From Lachnospiraceae bacterium (GTDB lineage Bacteria > Bacillota > Clostridia > Lachnospirales > Lachnospiraceae), in the NCBI GenBank assembly GCA_017434885.1, contig JAFSGE010000045.1:1-64000 (forward strand): a stretch of 64,000 nt of DNA, read 5' to 3'. Of this stretch, positions 34,577 through 44,251 are shown piece by piece. Below the pieces are notes generated by a model. It did not search any database. It saw only the letters and a list, made by a program, of their open reading frames with translations, and was not told where the DNA came from. The translations under genes and the position numbers were made by a program. Numbering within the stretch: position 1 is the first letter of the stretch; every line of letters begins with the position of its first letter.

Positions 34577-36751
34577 ATGTCAGCAGAGTTTAATACACAG
34601 GGTATGCTTGATATATACCTGTTTGAAAACGGACAGCTGCTTGAGAGGCTTCAGGAAATCGTATTGGAACAGAAGGATGACGATTGCTTTGATGATGACA
34701 GTATTAATGAAATCTTCAGAGCCATGCATACCATAAAGGGTTCCTCCGGTGTGATGATGTTCGATGAAATAACAAGAATATCCCATAAGCTGGAAGATGT
34801 ATTCTTTTATTTGAGAGAATCAAAACCCGATAATGTTCCCCATTTGGAATTGGTTGAGCATGTTCTTCAGGTAGTTGACTTTATTTCCAGTGAAATGATT
34901 AAAATTCAGGAAGGCGGGCAGCCTGACGGAGATGCAAGTGATTATGTGACTGCTCTTGATCAGTTTTTGGATAAGATTAAGAACGGCAAGGGTGAAAAGG
35001 GCAAAGAGATTAAGGAAAATGTGCACGTGGAGCCGGAGCAGTTTTATATTGCACCTATGGCTACAAGCGCAAGTCATTTTTATAAAATTTACTTAACCTT
35101 CCACCCGGATGTACAGCTTGCCAATGTACATGCTTATAAAACGGTTTATGCGTTGAAAGAAATGGCAGAGGATTTACTTCACTATCCGGAAGACATTATT
35201 TCTGACGAATCAACGGCGGAAGAGATTCTGGAGAACGGATTTAAAATTCTTTTGCAGGCACAGTGCAGTGAGCAAGATTTGCGCGGTGTTATTCAGGAAG
35301 GCTATGAACTGAAAAAAGTAGATATTTATGAATGTACTGCCAAGGAATTCCAACAGGGATTTGACAGCATCGGTTCTGAAATCAGAATTGATTTGGAATC
35401 CAGTGTGGAAGAGATAGAGTCAAAAACAGATGGCGGCGGCATGATGTTTATTGCTCCCGATGTTTCTGTGGAAGCACCTAAGGAAGCAGAGAAAAAAGCT
35501 ATTGCCCCCGGTGATTTCGTTATTGAGTCCAAGGAACCCGGTAAAGGAAAGAAGCTGGTGAAGGATAAGCCTAAGAAAATGGAAAAGGCAGCCCTTATCA
35601 GCGTGGATGTCCACAAGATGGACATGCTCATGGATTTAATCGGTGAACTTGTAATTGCAGAATCCGTGGTACTTCAGAATCAGGATTTGAAGGTACCGGG
35701 CTTAAGGCTTGATAATTTCAATAAAGCGGCAGGTCAGATGACCAAAATATCCACGGATTTGCAGAACGTGATTATGAGTATGAGAATGATGCCTCTTACC
35801 AATACGTTCCAGAAGATGAACCGTATTGTGTTTGACGTTTCCCGTAAGCTCGGTAAAGAGATTGAATTTGAGATGGTAGGCGAGCACACGGAAGTGGACA
35901 AGAACATCATTGAACATATTTCCGACCCTATGATGCATCTGGTAAGAAATTCCGTAGACCACGGTATTGAGATGCCCGATGAGCGTGCGGCAGCAGGCAA
36001 AACAGAAAAGGGTAAGGTTACCTTATCTGCCAAGACAGAGTCCGGTAAGGTTTGGATTACCGTACAGGATAACGGAAAGGGATTAAACCGTCAGAAGATT
36101 CTTGCAAAAGCGAGAAAGCAGGGATTGCTTGATCCTTACAAAATGGATAACGATTACACAGATAAAGAAGTATATCAGTTCATCACACTGCCAGGATTTT
36201 CCACCAATGAGAAGGTGACGGAATATTCCGGAAGAGGCGTAGGTATGGATGTAGTAGTATCTAATTTACAATCCATAGGCGGAAGTCTTGAAATTGAAAG
36301 TACGCCGGGTAAGGGTAGCCAGATGATTATGAAGATTCCTCTTACCCTTGCCATTATCGATGGTATCGTTATGGAAGTAGGTAAGTCTTCCTTCGTAATC
36401 GAAACCGGTGTGGTAAAAGAGTTTATCGGAATGCGCAGTGATATGATGCAGAGTGATCCGGATGGCTCGGAATTTGTAATGATCCGTGGTGAGTGTTATC
36501 CTGTGCTTCGCATCGGCGAGTGGTATCAACTGAATGACTATAAGTCAGATCTTGATAACGGAATGCTGGTATTGATAGAGGTAGAGAAGAAAATGATTTG
36601 TCTGTTTGTAGACCGTTTGGTAGGAAAACAGGAAATCGTGGTAAAACCCATTCCCGATTATATCAAGAAAGTAAAGGGACTATCAGGATGTACGCAGTTA
36701 GGTGACGGCAGTATCGCATTGATTCTCGATGCGGCCGGATTGATTGAATAA
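34577..36751 (+). CDS. cheA: CheA chemotaxis histidine kinase
   Basis: The 724-residue protein shows the five CheA domains. P1/Hpt carries His51 in AMHTIKGSSGVM. A P2-like region spans about 160-290. The P3 dimerisation helices include SVDVHKMDMLMDLIGELVIA. The P4 kinase domain has LVRNSVDHGIEMPDER, DNGKGLN and GRGVGMDVV. The P5 CheW-like domain is at the C-terminus. It phosphorylates its own His51 and passes phosphate to CheB and CheY. AAAGGAG precedes the ATG, and the gene follows the receiver gene by 13 bp. Confidence 0.97.
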   Translation: MSAEFNTQGMLDIYLFENGQLLERLQEIVLEQKDDDCFDDDSINEIFRAMHTIKGSSGVMMFDEITRISHKLEDVFFYLRESKPDNVPHLELVEHVLQVVDFISSEMIKIQEGGQPDGDASDYVTALDQFLDKIKNGKGEKGKEIKENVHVEPEQFYIAPMATSASHFYKIYLTFHPDVQLANVHAYKTVYALKEMAEDLLHYPEDIISDESTAEEILENGFKILLQAQCSEQDLRGVIQEGYELKKVDIYECTAKEFQQGFDSIGSEIRIDLESSVEEIESKTDGGGMMFIAPDVSVEAPKEAEKKAIAPGDFVIESKEPGKGKKLVKDKPKKMEKAALISVDVHKMDMLMDLIGELVIAESVVLQNQDLKVPGLRLDNFNKAAGQMTKISTDLQNVIMSMRMMPLTNTFQKMNRIVFDVSRKLGKEIEFEMVGEHTEVDKNIIEHISDPMMHLVRNSVDHGIEMPDERAAAGKTEKGKVTLSAKTESGKVWITVQDNGKGLNRQKILAKARKQGLLDPYKMDNDYTDKEVYQFITLPGFSTNEKVTEYSGRGVGMDVVVSNLQSIGGSLEIESTPGKGSQMIMKIPLTLAIIDGIVMEVGKSSFVIETGVVKEFIGMRSDMMQSDPDGSEFVMIRGECYPVLRIGEWYQLNDYKSDLDNGMLVLIEVEKKMICLFVDRLVGKQEIVVKPIPDYIKKVKGLSGCTQLGDGSIALILDAAGLIE

Positions 36752-36776
36752 ATAAGAGAAAGGGAGAAAGGTGCAT

Positions 36777-37286
36777 ATGAGTGAGTTCGAAACACAAACA
36801 CAATTAGACAAATATGTAACCTTCAAATCGGGAAACGAATATTTCGGTCTGAAAATTGAGTATGTAAACGAAATTATTGTTTATCAGGAAATTACCGAGA
36901 TTCCCGAAAGTGAAGATTACATCAAAGGACTGATTAACCTTCGAGGAAAAATCATTCCCGTAATTGACGTTAGAATCCGATTTAAGCAGGAACCGATTGA
37001 ATATAATGACAGAACCTGCATTATTGTAATTAACGTAAAAGATACCGTGGTTGGCCTGATTGTAGAGAAAATCGCAGAGGTTGTTGAGATTAAGCAGGAT
37101 GATATTCTGCCGCCTCCTTCCGCAACAATCGGACATGAAGAAAAGACACAGAACAAATATGTGTACGGTATCGGCAAAGTAGGTGAAAACGTAAAATTAC
37201 TGCTTGACCCTGACAGATTGTTAAAGGATGAGGAACTGAATCTGCTCGACCAGGCAACGGAAGAGAATGAGGAAGAAGGAGAATAA
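36777..37286 (+). CDS. cheW: CheW coupling protein
   Basis: The 169-residue protein has one CheW domain: [22 protein letters not shown], the conserved [21 protein letters not shown], and [14 protein letters not shown]. It links the MCP to CheA in the signalling array. The acidic C-terminal tail ([10 protein letters not shown]) is not part of the domain. ATG 36777 is chosen over the in-frame GTG 36771, which overlaps the Shine-Dalgarno. The MCP gene follows after 5 bp. Confidence 0.96.
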   Translation: MSEFETQTQLDKYVTFKSGNEYFGLKIEYVNEIIVYQEITEIPESEDYIKGLINLRGKIIPVIDVRIRFKQEPIEYNDRTCIIVINVKDTVVGLIVEKIAEVVEIKQDDILPPPSATIGHEEKTQNKYVYGIGKVGENVKLLLDPDRLLKDEELNLLDQATEENEEEGE

Positions 37287-37291
37287 TCACT

Positions 37292-38650
37292 ATGAAAAAT
37301 ATGAAAATGCATACAAAACTTACAATCGGTTACATTATTTTGAGTATCCTGCTTGTGATTTCCATTTATACCGGTTATACATCAGCGGCAAATATTATGG
37401 CCCTTGATCCTTCGGAACAGGGAAGATATTTGAGTAACTATGCAACATTTACGGCAATTCTCTTTATTGTAATGTCACTTATAACAGGGGGCATTGCGAT
37501 TACATTAACTAAATTAATCCGTTCTTCTTTTGCCAAGCTTACAAAAGCAGCTGATGAGATGGCAGCCGGCAAAGTGGATGTAAAGCTTGAAAAAGACAAC
37601 AATGATGAATTTGGTATGTTGATGGATGATTTCCAAAAGGTTATTGATGGCACCCGTTATCAGGCACAGATTGCGCAGGAAGTTGCAACCGGAAATTTGA
37701 TGGTGGATGTCCGCCCCAGATCTGATGAGGATGTTATGGGTCAGGCACTTAAGACAATGGTGGTAAATAATCAGCACACACTTGGAAATATCAAGGATGC
37801 GGCTTATCAGGTAACAACCAGCTCTTCCCAGGTTGCAAGTGCAAGTGAAGCGTTGGCACAGGGGTCCACTGAGCAGGCAAGTGCTATTGAGCAGATTACA
37901 GCATCTATTGATGATATTGCTGAAAAGACCAAACAGAATGCTTCTCAGGCAAATGAAGCAGCAAATCTGGTAGGAAAAGCAATTCTCGATGTAAAGAAGG
38001 GCAATGAGGAAATGCGCGAAATGGTAGTTGCTATGCAGGATATCAATAAGGCATCCGAAAGCATCTCCAAGATTATCAAAGTGATTGATGATATTGCGTT
38101 CCAGACCAATATTCTTGCATTGAATGCGGCAGTGGAAGCAGCAAGAGCCGGCGAAGCAGGAAAAGGCTTTGCAGTAGTAGCGGAAGAAGTAAGAAACTTA
38201 GCGGCAAAGAGTGCTTCTGCAGCTGCTGAAACTGCGGAACTGATTGAAGATTCCATTCAGAAGGTGGGCGTTGGTTCCAAGATTGCAAATGATACAGCAG
38301 CAGCTTTGGAAGAAATTAACGAAGTGGTTAAGCAGAGTGAAGGCATTATCAATGAAATCGCAGAAGCATCCAATTATCAGGCAACAGCCATTACACAGAT
38401 TGATCAGGCGATTGCACAGGTATCACAGGTTGTACAGACAAACTCTGCAACCAGCCAGGAATGTGCGGCGGCAAGTATCGAATTGTCCAATCAGGCAAGC
38501 CGTATGCGTGAGATGCTTGCAGTATACAAGTTGAATAATAACTCTTACGGTTCTATGGACATGGGAGATAGCATGGGCCACCGTTACAGCAGTACATCCG
38601 ACAGAAATGAACAGATTATTTCTTTGAAGGATGGTTTTGGAAAGTATTAA
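37292..38650 (+). CDS. Methyl-accepting chemotaxis protein with minimal extracellular part
   Basis: The 452-residue receptor has two membrane segments (about 11-31 and 50-72) separated by only about 18 residues, so there is almost no extracellular sensor. A HAMP domain (about 73-125) is followed by a long signalling coiled coil. The hairpin tip reads [21 protein letters not shown] and [10 protein letters not shown], the conserved CheA/CheW-binding tip. It may sense membrane or cytoplasmic cues, or receive signals from the neighbouring kinases. It is the last gene of the eight-gene run and is followed by a terminator. Confidence 0.95.
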   Translation: MKNMKMHTKLTIGYIILSILLVISIYTGYTSAANIMALDPSEQGRYLSNYATFTAILFIVMSLITGGIAITLTKLIRSSFAKLTKAADEMAAGKVDVKLEKDNNDEFGMLMDDFQKVIDGTRYQAQIAQEVATGNLMVDVRPRSDEDVMGQALKTMVVNNQHTLGNIKDAAYQVTTSSSQVASASEALAQGSTEQASAIEQITASIDDIAEKTKQNASQANEAANLVGKAILDVKKGNEEMREMVVAMQDINKASESISKIIKVIDDIAFQTNILALNAAVEAARAGEAGKGFAVVAEEVRNLAAKSASAAAETAELIEDSIQKVGVGSKIANDTAAALEEINEVVKQSEGIINEIAEASNYQATAITQIDQAIAQVSQVVQTNSATSQECAAASIELSNQASRMREMLAVYKLNNNSYGSMDMGDSMGHRYSSTSDRNEQIISLKDGFGKY

Positions 38651-38663
38651 TGTAGTATAAAAT

Positions 38664-38709
38664 ATACCGGCACCAGGAGCGTTGCGGTGTCGGTATGTTT
38701 GCATTTTTT
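38664..38709 (+). terminator. Terminator after the MCP gene
   Basis: ATACCGGCACC (38664-38674) pairs with GGTGTCGGTAT (38686-38696, one G-U). A T6 run ends at 38709. It overlaps the space before the next kinase start, so it may attenuate read-through. Confidence 0.75.
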
Positions 38710-38727
38710 CGCCGGGAGGATTTTAAC

Positions 38728-41448
38728 GTGGGAAAATTCACCTACATGGGTAGTCAAAAAATAATTGAACGCTTTGTTATGGTTTTTTTCAGCGTATATG
38801 CAGCGACCATGATGATTATAACCGAGAAATACATCGGATTTGCTATTATGACAGGTTTGGTGATTTGTTGGTTGCTGAATACAAGTAAGTACAGGACTTT
38901 TGAATTCAGAGCTGTGGTTACTTCCGTTGTCATGCAGTTAAGTGTGGTTTTGTACGGAATGCAGCTTGAGAGCATATCTCCGGTGCTTTCAGTCTTTATT
39001 GTGTTTACGCTGGTGCTTGGGCTGTATGGAATGGAGACGATTATCGGACTTTCCGTGATATCGTCCGTGATTCTTTTTTGCTATCATGCGTGGGTTGTCC
39101 GCAGTATTCCGCTTGGCAATATAACGCAGGTTATGAATTTGATTTCGCAGATTGTAAACCTTCTGATTGTGCAGTATGTGGTCTATATCTGGACAAAGAG
39201 AAACAGAGAAGGCAGCGAACAGCTGATGGAGACAATTGAGGAATTGCAGGAAGTAGAGCGGACTAAGGATGATTTTGTGGCAAATGTCAGTCATGAAATC
39301 AGAACGCCCATTAATACCATATGCGGTATGAGTGACCTGATTATGAGACAGGATTTGCCTTATGAAACCAAAGAGAATGTTCTGAGTATCCAGATGGCAA
39401 GTGAAAACCTGATGGCGGTAGTCAGTGATATTCTTGATTTTTCCGAATTGCAGGCTGAGCAGATTGAACTGGAGGAGGAAGCATATCATATTACAACCAC
39501 GATAAATGATGTGGTAAATCATACACTGGCACGCAGGGGAGATAAAAAAATAGAAATTATTGTGGATTGCGACGCAAATATCCCTTCAGTACTTTTGGGA
39601 GATGAAAAGAAGCTCCGCAGAGTAATTATAAAATTGGTGGACAATGCCATTAAATTTACGGATGAAGGATTTGTGAGTATTGCAGTCAGTGCCCGTAAGG
39701 AAAGCTACGGAGTGAATTTGTCCGTTTCGGTAAAAGACAGCGGTATCGGTATATCGGAAGAAGGACTTGAAAAGGTATTTACCAGCTTTAGTCAGATAAA
39801 TACAAGCAGCAACCGTCAGGAAGGCGGTCTTGGTCTGGGCCTTGCAATCTCCAATGCACTGGTTCAGAAGATGGGCGGAGCAATTACGGTAAACAGTAAA
39901 CCCGGTAAAGGGACTACGGTACAGTTTGTTGTGCCGCAGAAGGTACTGGAAGAGATTCCTGTTGCGGTTGTTAATCAAAAAGAAAATATTAATGCGGCAG
40001 TCTATATTGATATGGAGCAGTTTGATATGGTTGCCATTCGTGACGAGTATATAAAGGCAGTTACCCACATTATGGAGCAGCTTAAGGTGGATTATCTTGC
40101 CTGCCGTAATCTGGCAGAACTGCAGAGAAGAGAGAAGAAAGAGAACTTCTCACATGTATTTATAAATATGACCGGATATCGTCAGAATCCATCCTATTTT
40201 GAAGAACTGGCGAAGAAAACAAAAGTGATAATTATTATGGATCACAAGGATGAGAAGGAGATTAAATCTCAGGAATTTATAAAGATATACAAGCCATTAT
40301 ATGTATTGAAAATTACGTCTGTATTAAACGGATTACAGGATAAAAGCAGAGAAGAATATCAAAGCGGTAATGAGAAATTTACAACCCAGGATGCTCATGT
40401 ACTCGTGGTGGATGACAACAGAATGAATCTGCGCGTAGTCAAAGAGATGCTTAAGATTTATAACATTAAGGTGACAACTGCAATCAGCGGTAAAGATGCA
40501 TTGGAGAAGATTATTTCAGAGGATTATGATTTTGTGTTCATGGATCATATGATGCCGGAAATGGACGGCGTGGAAACCTTCCACCGCATCAGAAACAATG
40601 TGGGAGCTTATTATAAGAAGGTTCCGATTGTTGCGCTGACGGCAAATGCGGTTGCCGGTGCAAGGGAAATGATGCTAAAAGAAGGCTTTAACGATTTCCT
40701 TGCAAAACCCATTGAGCGTTCTGTTTTGGAGAGAGTATTAAAGAGAAATCTTCCGCCAAACAAAATTATCTATGAAGATTATGAGGAAGAGACAGAAGCT
40801 GTTATTGAAGAAAAAGATGAATTTGTAATTGAAGGACTTGATGTGCAGCAGGGCATTGTTTACTGTAACGGAAAAGAGCAGTATATTAAGATTTTACAGG
40901 GGTATTGCGAAGACTGGAATGATGCCGGTGCTACAACGCAGGAAGCGTTTGAAAAAGAGGATTGGAAGAATTATACCATAGCCGTACACGGTTTAAAGAG
41001 TGCCATGAGAAGTATCGGTGCACTTGCTGTTTCAGAAAAAGCCAGAAAGCTGGAAATGGCAGGAAAAGAAGACAGGATAGATTATATTCTCGAACATCAC
41101 AGAGAATTAATGAAAGCATACGAAGAATTGTTTGCACAATTGAGAAAAAATGAATTGCTTTGTCCCGGTGGCAGTGTGCAGAAACAGCGAAATAAGAAAC
41201 ACAGTGATTTGCCGGAACTGGAAGAAGAAGTGTTAGACTGTAAGATTGCAGAAATGGAAGAAGCGATGTATGCGTGGAATGGAGAGCTTCTGATGGAGAT
41301 TATCGGTGAATTAAAGAAGTACCAATATGGCGATTATGTGCTGTCAGAGGTTTTAGCACCGGTAGAGCGTAAGGTGGAAATGTCCGATTATATGTCGGCG
41401 GTAGAAACTGTGAAACGTTGGAAGGACGGTTTGACCGATAAGGAGTAA
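38728..41448 (+). CDS. Membrane hybrid histidine kinase with receivers, Hpt and an extra C-terminal domain
   Basis: The 906-residue protein starts at GTG 38728 behind GGGAGGA; the upstream in-frame ATG (38695) lies inside the terminator. About six membrane segments (15-165) have no large loops. HisKA has His189 in NVSHEIRTPINT and the ATPase domain DNAIKFTDEG and GLGLGLAIS. A degenerate receiver-like region follows (about 425-540, no phosphoacceptor Asp seen), then a true receiver with Asp606 in MDHMMPEMDG and an Hpt with His754 in VHGLKSAMRSIG. The final ~80 residues resemble the C-terminus of the PAS kinase. The input signal is unknown. The next gene begins 6 bp later. Confidence 0.9.
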   Translation: MGKFTYMGSQKIIERFVMVFFSVYAATMMIITEKYIGFAIMTGLVICWLLNTSKYRTFEFRAVVTSVVMQLSVVLYGMQLESISPVLSVFIVFTLVLGLYGMETIIGLSVISSVILFCYHAWVVRSIPLGNITQVMNLISQIVNLLIVQYVVYIWTKRNREGSEQLMETIEELQEVERTKDDFVANVSHEIRTPINTICGMSDLIMRQDLPYETKENVLSIQMASENLMAVVSDILDFSELQAEQIELEEEAYHITTTINDVVNHTLARRGDKKIEIIVDCDANIPSVLLGDEKKLRRVIIKLVDNAIKFTDEGFVSIAVSARKESYGVNLSVSVKDSGIGISEEGLEKVFTSFSQINTSSNRQEGGLGLGLAISNALVQKMGGAITVNSKPGKGTTVQFVVPQKVLEEIPVAVVNQKENINAAVYIDMEQFDMVAIRDEYIKAVTHIMEQLKVDYLACRNLAELQRREKKENFSHVFINMTGYRQNPSYFEELAKKTKVIIIMDHKDEKEIKSQEFIKIYKPLYVLKITSVLNGLQDKSREEYQSGNEKFTTQDAHVLVVDDNRMNLRVVKEMLKIYNIKVTTAISGKDALEKIISEDYDFVFMDHMMPEMDGVETFHRIRNNVGAYYKKVPIVALTANAVAGAREMMLKEGFNDFLAKPIERSVLERVLKRNLPPNKIIYEDYEEETEAVIEEKDEFVIEGLDVQQGIVYCNGKEQYIKILQGYCEDWNDAGATTQEAFEKEDWKNYTIAVHGLKSAMRSIGALAVSEKARKLEMAGKEDRIDYILEHHRELMKAYEELFAQLRKNELLCPGGSVQKQRNKKHSDLPELEEEVLDCKIAEMEEAMYAWNGELLMEIIGELKKYQYGDYVLSEVLAPVERKVEMSDYMSAVETVKRWKDGLTDKE

Positions 41449-41454
41449 TGGCGG

Positions 41455-44136
41455 ATGTGGAAAAAATTATTTCAAAAAATATATGGAGAGGACTGTGAAC
41501 TGCGGGAGAGAACTTTCCGCACGATTGTCATAGTCGGATGTATTGCAACTATTTTGGCAATTACTGAAATTTTTATCGTGATGCAATTACATCCTTTGCT
41601 TGTATCAGCTTTGTTGTGCCTGCTTTTGGGAATGGGCGTAAGCATGTTTGTCATTTTTAAATATCGTAAATATAATTTGGCGTCATCGCTTTTGGGAATC
41701 GGAATTGTAGGGATTGTGATGCCTATTCTGTTTTGCTTAAGCGGAGCGGTCGACAGTGGGTCGTCAGTATGGCTTGCATTGGGAATGATATACCTTTTTC
41801 TTATGTTTAGCGGGAAAAAGCTTGCATGCTATTTGATTTTTAGTATTGTGATGTATGGTGCTACATACGGGATTACTTACTTTTATCCAGGTCTTGTCGT
41901 TCCTATGAGGTCCAGAGCAGCAGCTTATGTGGATTCTCTGTTTTCCGTGATTGTGGTGGGAATTATCAGTGGCTTGATTATTAAGGCAAATATGATTGTG
42001 TTTGAAAAGGAACATAAGCTGAATGTTGAGCAGAATGAAGAACTGGAAAGAAGCAGAGATGCAAAAAATGTGTTCTTTGCCAACATGAGTCATGAAATCA
42101 GAACACCGATTAATGCTATTATTGGTCTGAACGAAATGATTATGCGACTGAATCAGGAAGGGGAGACTCTGGAATATGCGAAGGATATCGAGGTTGCCAG
42201 TAAAATGCTTTTAAGTCAGGTGAATGATATTCTTGATTTGTCTCAGCTTGAAATGCAGAAAATGAAACTGGTGCCGATAGAATATCAGACAAAGCGGATG
42301 TTCAGGGATTTGTCTGATATGGTGCGTATGCAGGCAGAAAAGAAGGGGCTTGCTTTGCATATGGATATAGACAGAAATCTTCCCTCGGTTCTTTACGGTG
42401 ATGAAAAACGGTTAAAACAGGTTTTATTGAATCTGCTTGATAATGCGGTGAAATATACTGCGGAAGGTTCTGTATCACTGTCGGTACAGTTTGATAAGGT
42501 GAGTGAAAATGAAATTAGTCTGAAGGCGGCTGTAGTAGATACCGGGATTGGTATCCGAAAAGAAGATATCGGACATATTTATGAATCCTTTAACCGTCTG
42601 GACGAAAAGAAAAATAAGCGAATTATCGGAAGCGGACTTGGGCTTTCCATTACGAAACAGTTGGTGGATTTGCTTGGCGGAGAAATTACCATTGACAGTA
42701 TTTATACAAAAGGGAGTATATTTACTGTGATTGTTAAGCAAAAGATAATCAATGAAACACCGATAGGTAATGTGATGTTTGCACAGGAAGAACGTGCGAG
42801 TGGTGAAACTTATAAACCTTTATTTGAAGCACCGGAAGCGAGAATTCTGATTGTAGATGATAACAGAATGAATTCCATGGTGGCAAGTAAACTGTTATCC
42901 TATACCAAGATGCAGGTCGACGTGGCAGGAAGCGGAACAGAATGCCTTGAGATGACAAAGAAGAAATACTATCACGTGATTCTGATGGATTCCATGATGC
43001 CGGATATGGACGGGGAAGAAACCATGAAGGCATTGCAGATACAGGAAAACGGTTTGTGCAGGGAGTCAGCAGTCATTGTAATTACGGGAAATACTAAGGC
43101 CGGTGCCAGAGGAGAATATCTGGAACAGGGATTTGACGGTTACGTGGAAAAACCGATTCAGGGAAGATTATTGGAAGAAGAAATAATGCAATTCCTGCCC
43201 GGGGATATTATTGAAGTGAGCGAAACAAAGGATAAAGCTGATAGTGATATGGGGCAGATGCAAAGGCTGACCGGTAAAAAGCGTAAAAAGATTTATGTGA
43301 CTTCTGATTGTGCATGTGATATTCCGGCAGATTTACTGGAAGAGTACGATATCAGAATGATGTATCTGTATATTAAAACACCGCATGGTCGGTTTGCCGA
43401 TACCAGGGAAATTGATATAGACAGTTTGTCCCGGTATGTCGAAGAAGAAAGCAGTACAGCTTATGCAGACAGCGTGACGGTGGAAGAATATGAGCAGTTC
43501 TTTGCGGAAACACTGGCGCAGGCAGATAGTGTGATTCATATCTCACTGGCCTCCCGTTCAGGAAAGAGTTACAGTATTGCACAGACGGCAGCCAAGAACT
43601 TTGACCATGTGCATATTATAGACTCCGGACAGATTTCCGGTGGACAGGGTCTGATTACACTTTGTGCGGCAAAGATGGCAAAAGAGGGTGCAAACGTAAA
43701 AGAAATCTGTGAGAAGCTGGAGAGAAAATTGGAGCATATTAATACAAGAGTAATAATGCCGGGTGCAGATATCTTCTACCAGAACGGAAGGGCAAGGAAG
43801 ATAACGGCTAAAGCGTGTCAGATATTCAGCTTACATCCTTATATGATGATGCATCAAAAGAAAGCAATTTTAGTAGCACTCTTCGGAGGAAGCTTAGAGC
43901 ATGCATGGAGGCAGGCAATTGCATGGACATTTAGGCGAAAACGTAAAATTGATTCGGGAATAGTTTTTATTTCTCATGTGGGATGCAGTGTGAAACAGCA
44001 GGAGTGGATACGCAGGGAAATTTTGAAACGCGTGCCGTTTGAGCAGGTGATTATACAGAAAACATCTTTCACAAATGCATGTAATGTGGGGCAAAAAGCA
44101 ATCGGAATTGCTTATTTTACAAAAGAAAAACAATAA
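41455..44136 (+). CDS. Hybrid histidine kinase fused to a C-terminal DegV domain
   Basis: The 893-residue protein has about six membrane segments (20-180), HisKA with His213 in NMSHEIRTPINA, an ATPase domain (NLLDNAVKYTAEG, GSGLGLSIT), and a receiver with Asp512 in LMDSMMPDMDG and Lys567 in VEKPIQ. Residues about 611-889 form a DegV fold: KKIYVTSDCACDIPADLLEE, HISLASRSGKSYSIAQTAA, HIIDSGQISGGQGLI. DegV/FakB proteins bind fatty acids. The usual TSxPS lipid-head motif is replaced (YADSVTVEEY), so ligand binding may differ. No Hpt is present. It is tightly coupled to the previous kinase gene (6 bp) and ends at a strong terminator, so the fusion is not an assembly join at an operon end. Confidence 0.9.
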   Translation: MWKKLFQKIYGEDCELRERTFRTIVIVGCIATILAITEIFIVMQLHPLLVSALLCLLLGMGVSMFVIFKYRKYNLASSLLGIGIVGIVMPILFCLSGAVDSGSSVWLALGMIYLFLMFSGKKLACYLIFSIVMYGATYGITYFYPGLVVPMRSRAAAYVDSLFSVIVVGIISGLIIKANMIVFEKEHKLNVEQNEELERSRDAKNVFFANMSHEIRTPINAIIGLNEMIMRLNQEGETLEYAKDIEVASKMLLSQVNDILDLSQLEMQKMKLVPIEYQTKRMFRDLSDMVRMQAEKKGLALHMDIDRNLPSVLYGDEKRLKQVLLNLLDNAVKYTAEGSVSLSVQFDKVSENEISLKAAVVDTGIGIRKEDIGHIYESFNRLDEKKNKRIIGSGLGLSITKQLVDLLGGEITIDSIYTKGSIFTVIVKQKIINETPIGNVMFAQEERASGETYKPLFEAPEARILIVDDNRMNSMVASKLLSYTKMQVDVAGSGTECLEMTKKKYYHVILMDSMMPDMDGEETMKALQIQENGLCRESAVIVITGNTKAGARGEYLEQGFDGYVEKPIQGRLLEEEIMQFLPGDIIEVSETKDKADSDMGQMQRLTGKKRKKIYVTSDCACDIPADLLEEYDIRMMYLYIKTPHGRFADTREIDIDSLSRYVEEESSTAYADSVTVEEYEQFFAETLAQADSVIHISLASRSGKSYSIAQTAAKNFDHVHIIDSGQISGGQGLITLCAAKMAKEGANVKEICEKLERKLEHINTRVIMPGADIFYQNGRARKITAKACQIFSLHPYMMMHQKKAILVALFGGSLEHAWRQAIAWTFRRKRKIDSGIVFISHVGCSVKQQEWIRREILKRVPFEQVIIQKTSFTNACNVGQKAIGIAYFTKEKQ

Positions 44137-44140
44137 TTTC

Positions 44141-44177
44141 AGAAGAAATCTTGAGAAATCAAGATTTCTTCTTTTTG
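44141..44177 (+). terminator. Terminator after the kinase-DegV gene
   Basis: A perfect 14-bp stem, AGAAGAAATCTTGA with TCAAGATTTCTTCT, capped by a GAAA tetraloop and followed by TTTTT. Confidence 0.92.
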
Positions 44178-44191
44178 ATTTGAGATAAATG

Positions 44192-44200
44192 TGGTATACT
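44192..44200 (+). promoter_or_regulatory. Extended -10 promoter for the Cys/His-repeat protein
   Basis: TGG-TATACT (44192-44200), about 52 bp before the ATG. The -35 is weak. Confidence 0.45.
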
Positions 44201-44251
44201 TTTTGTGTTAGACTACATAATATAAAAATTACGTAACAGACGGAGAATGAT

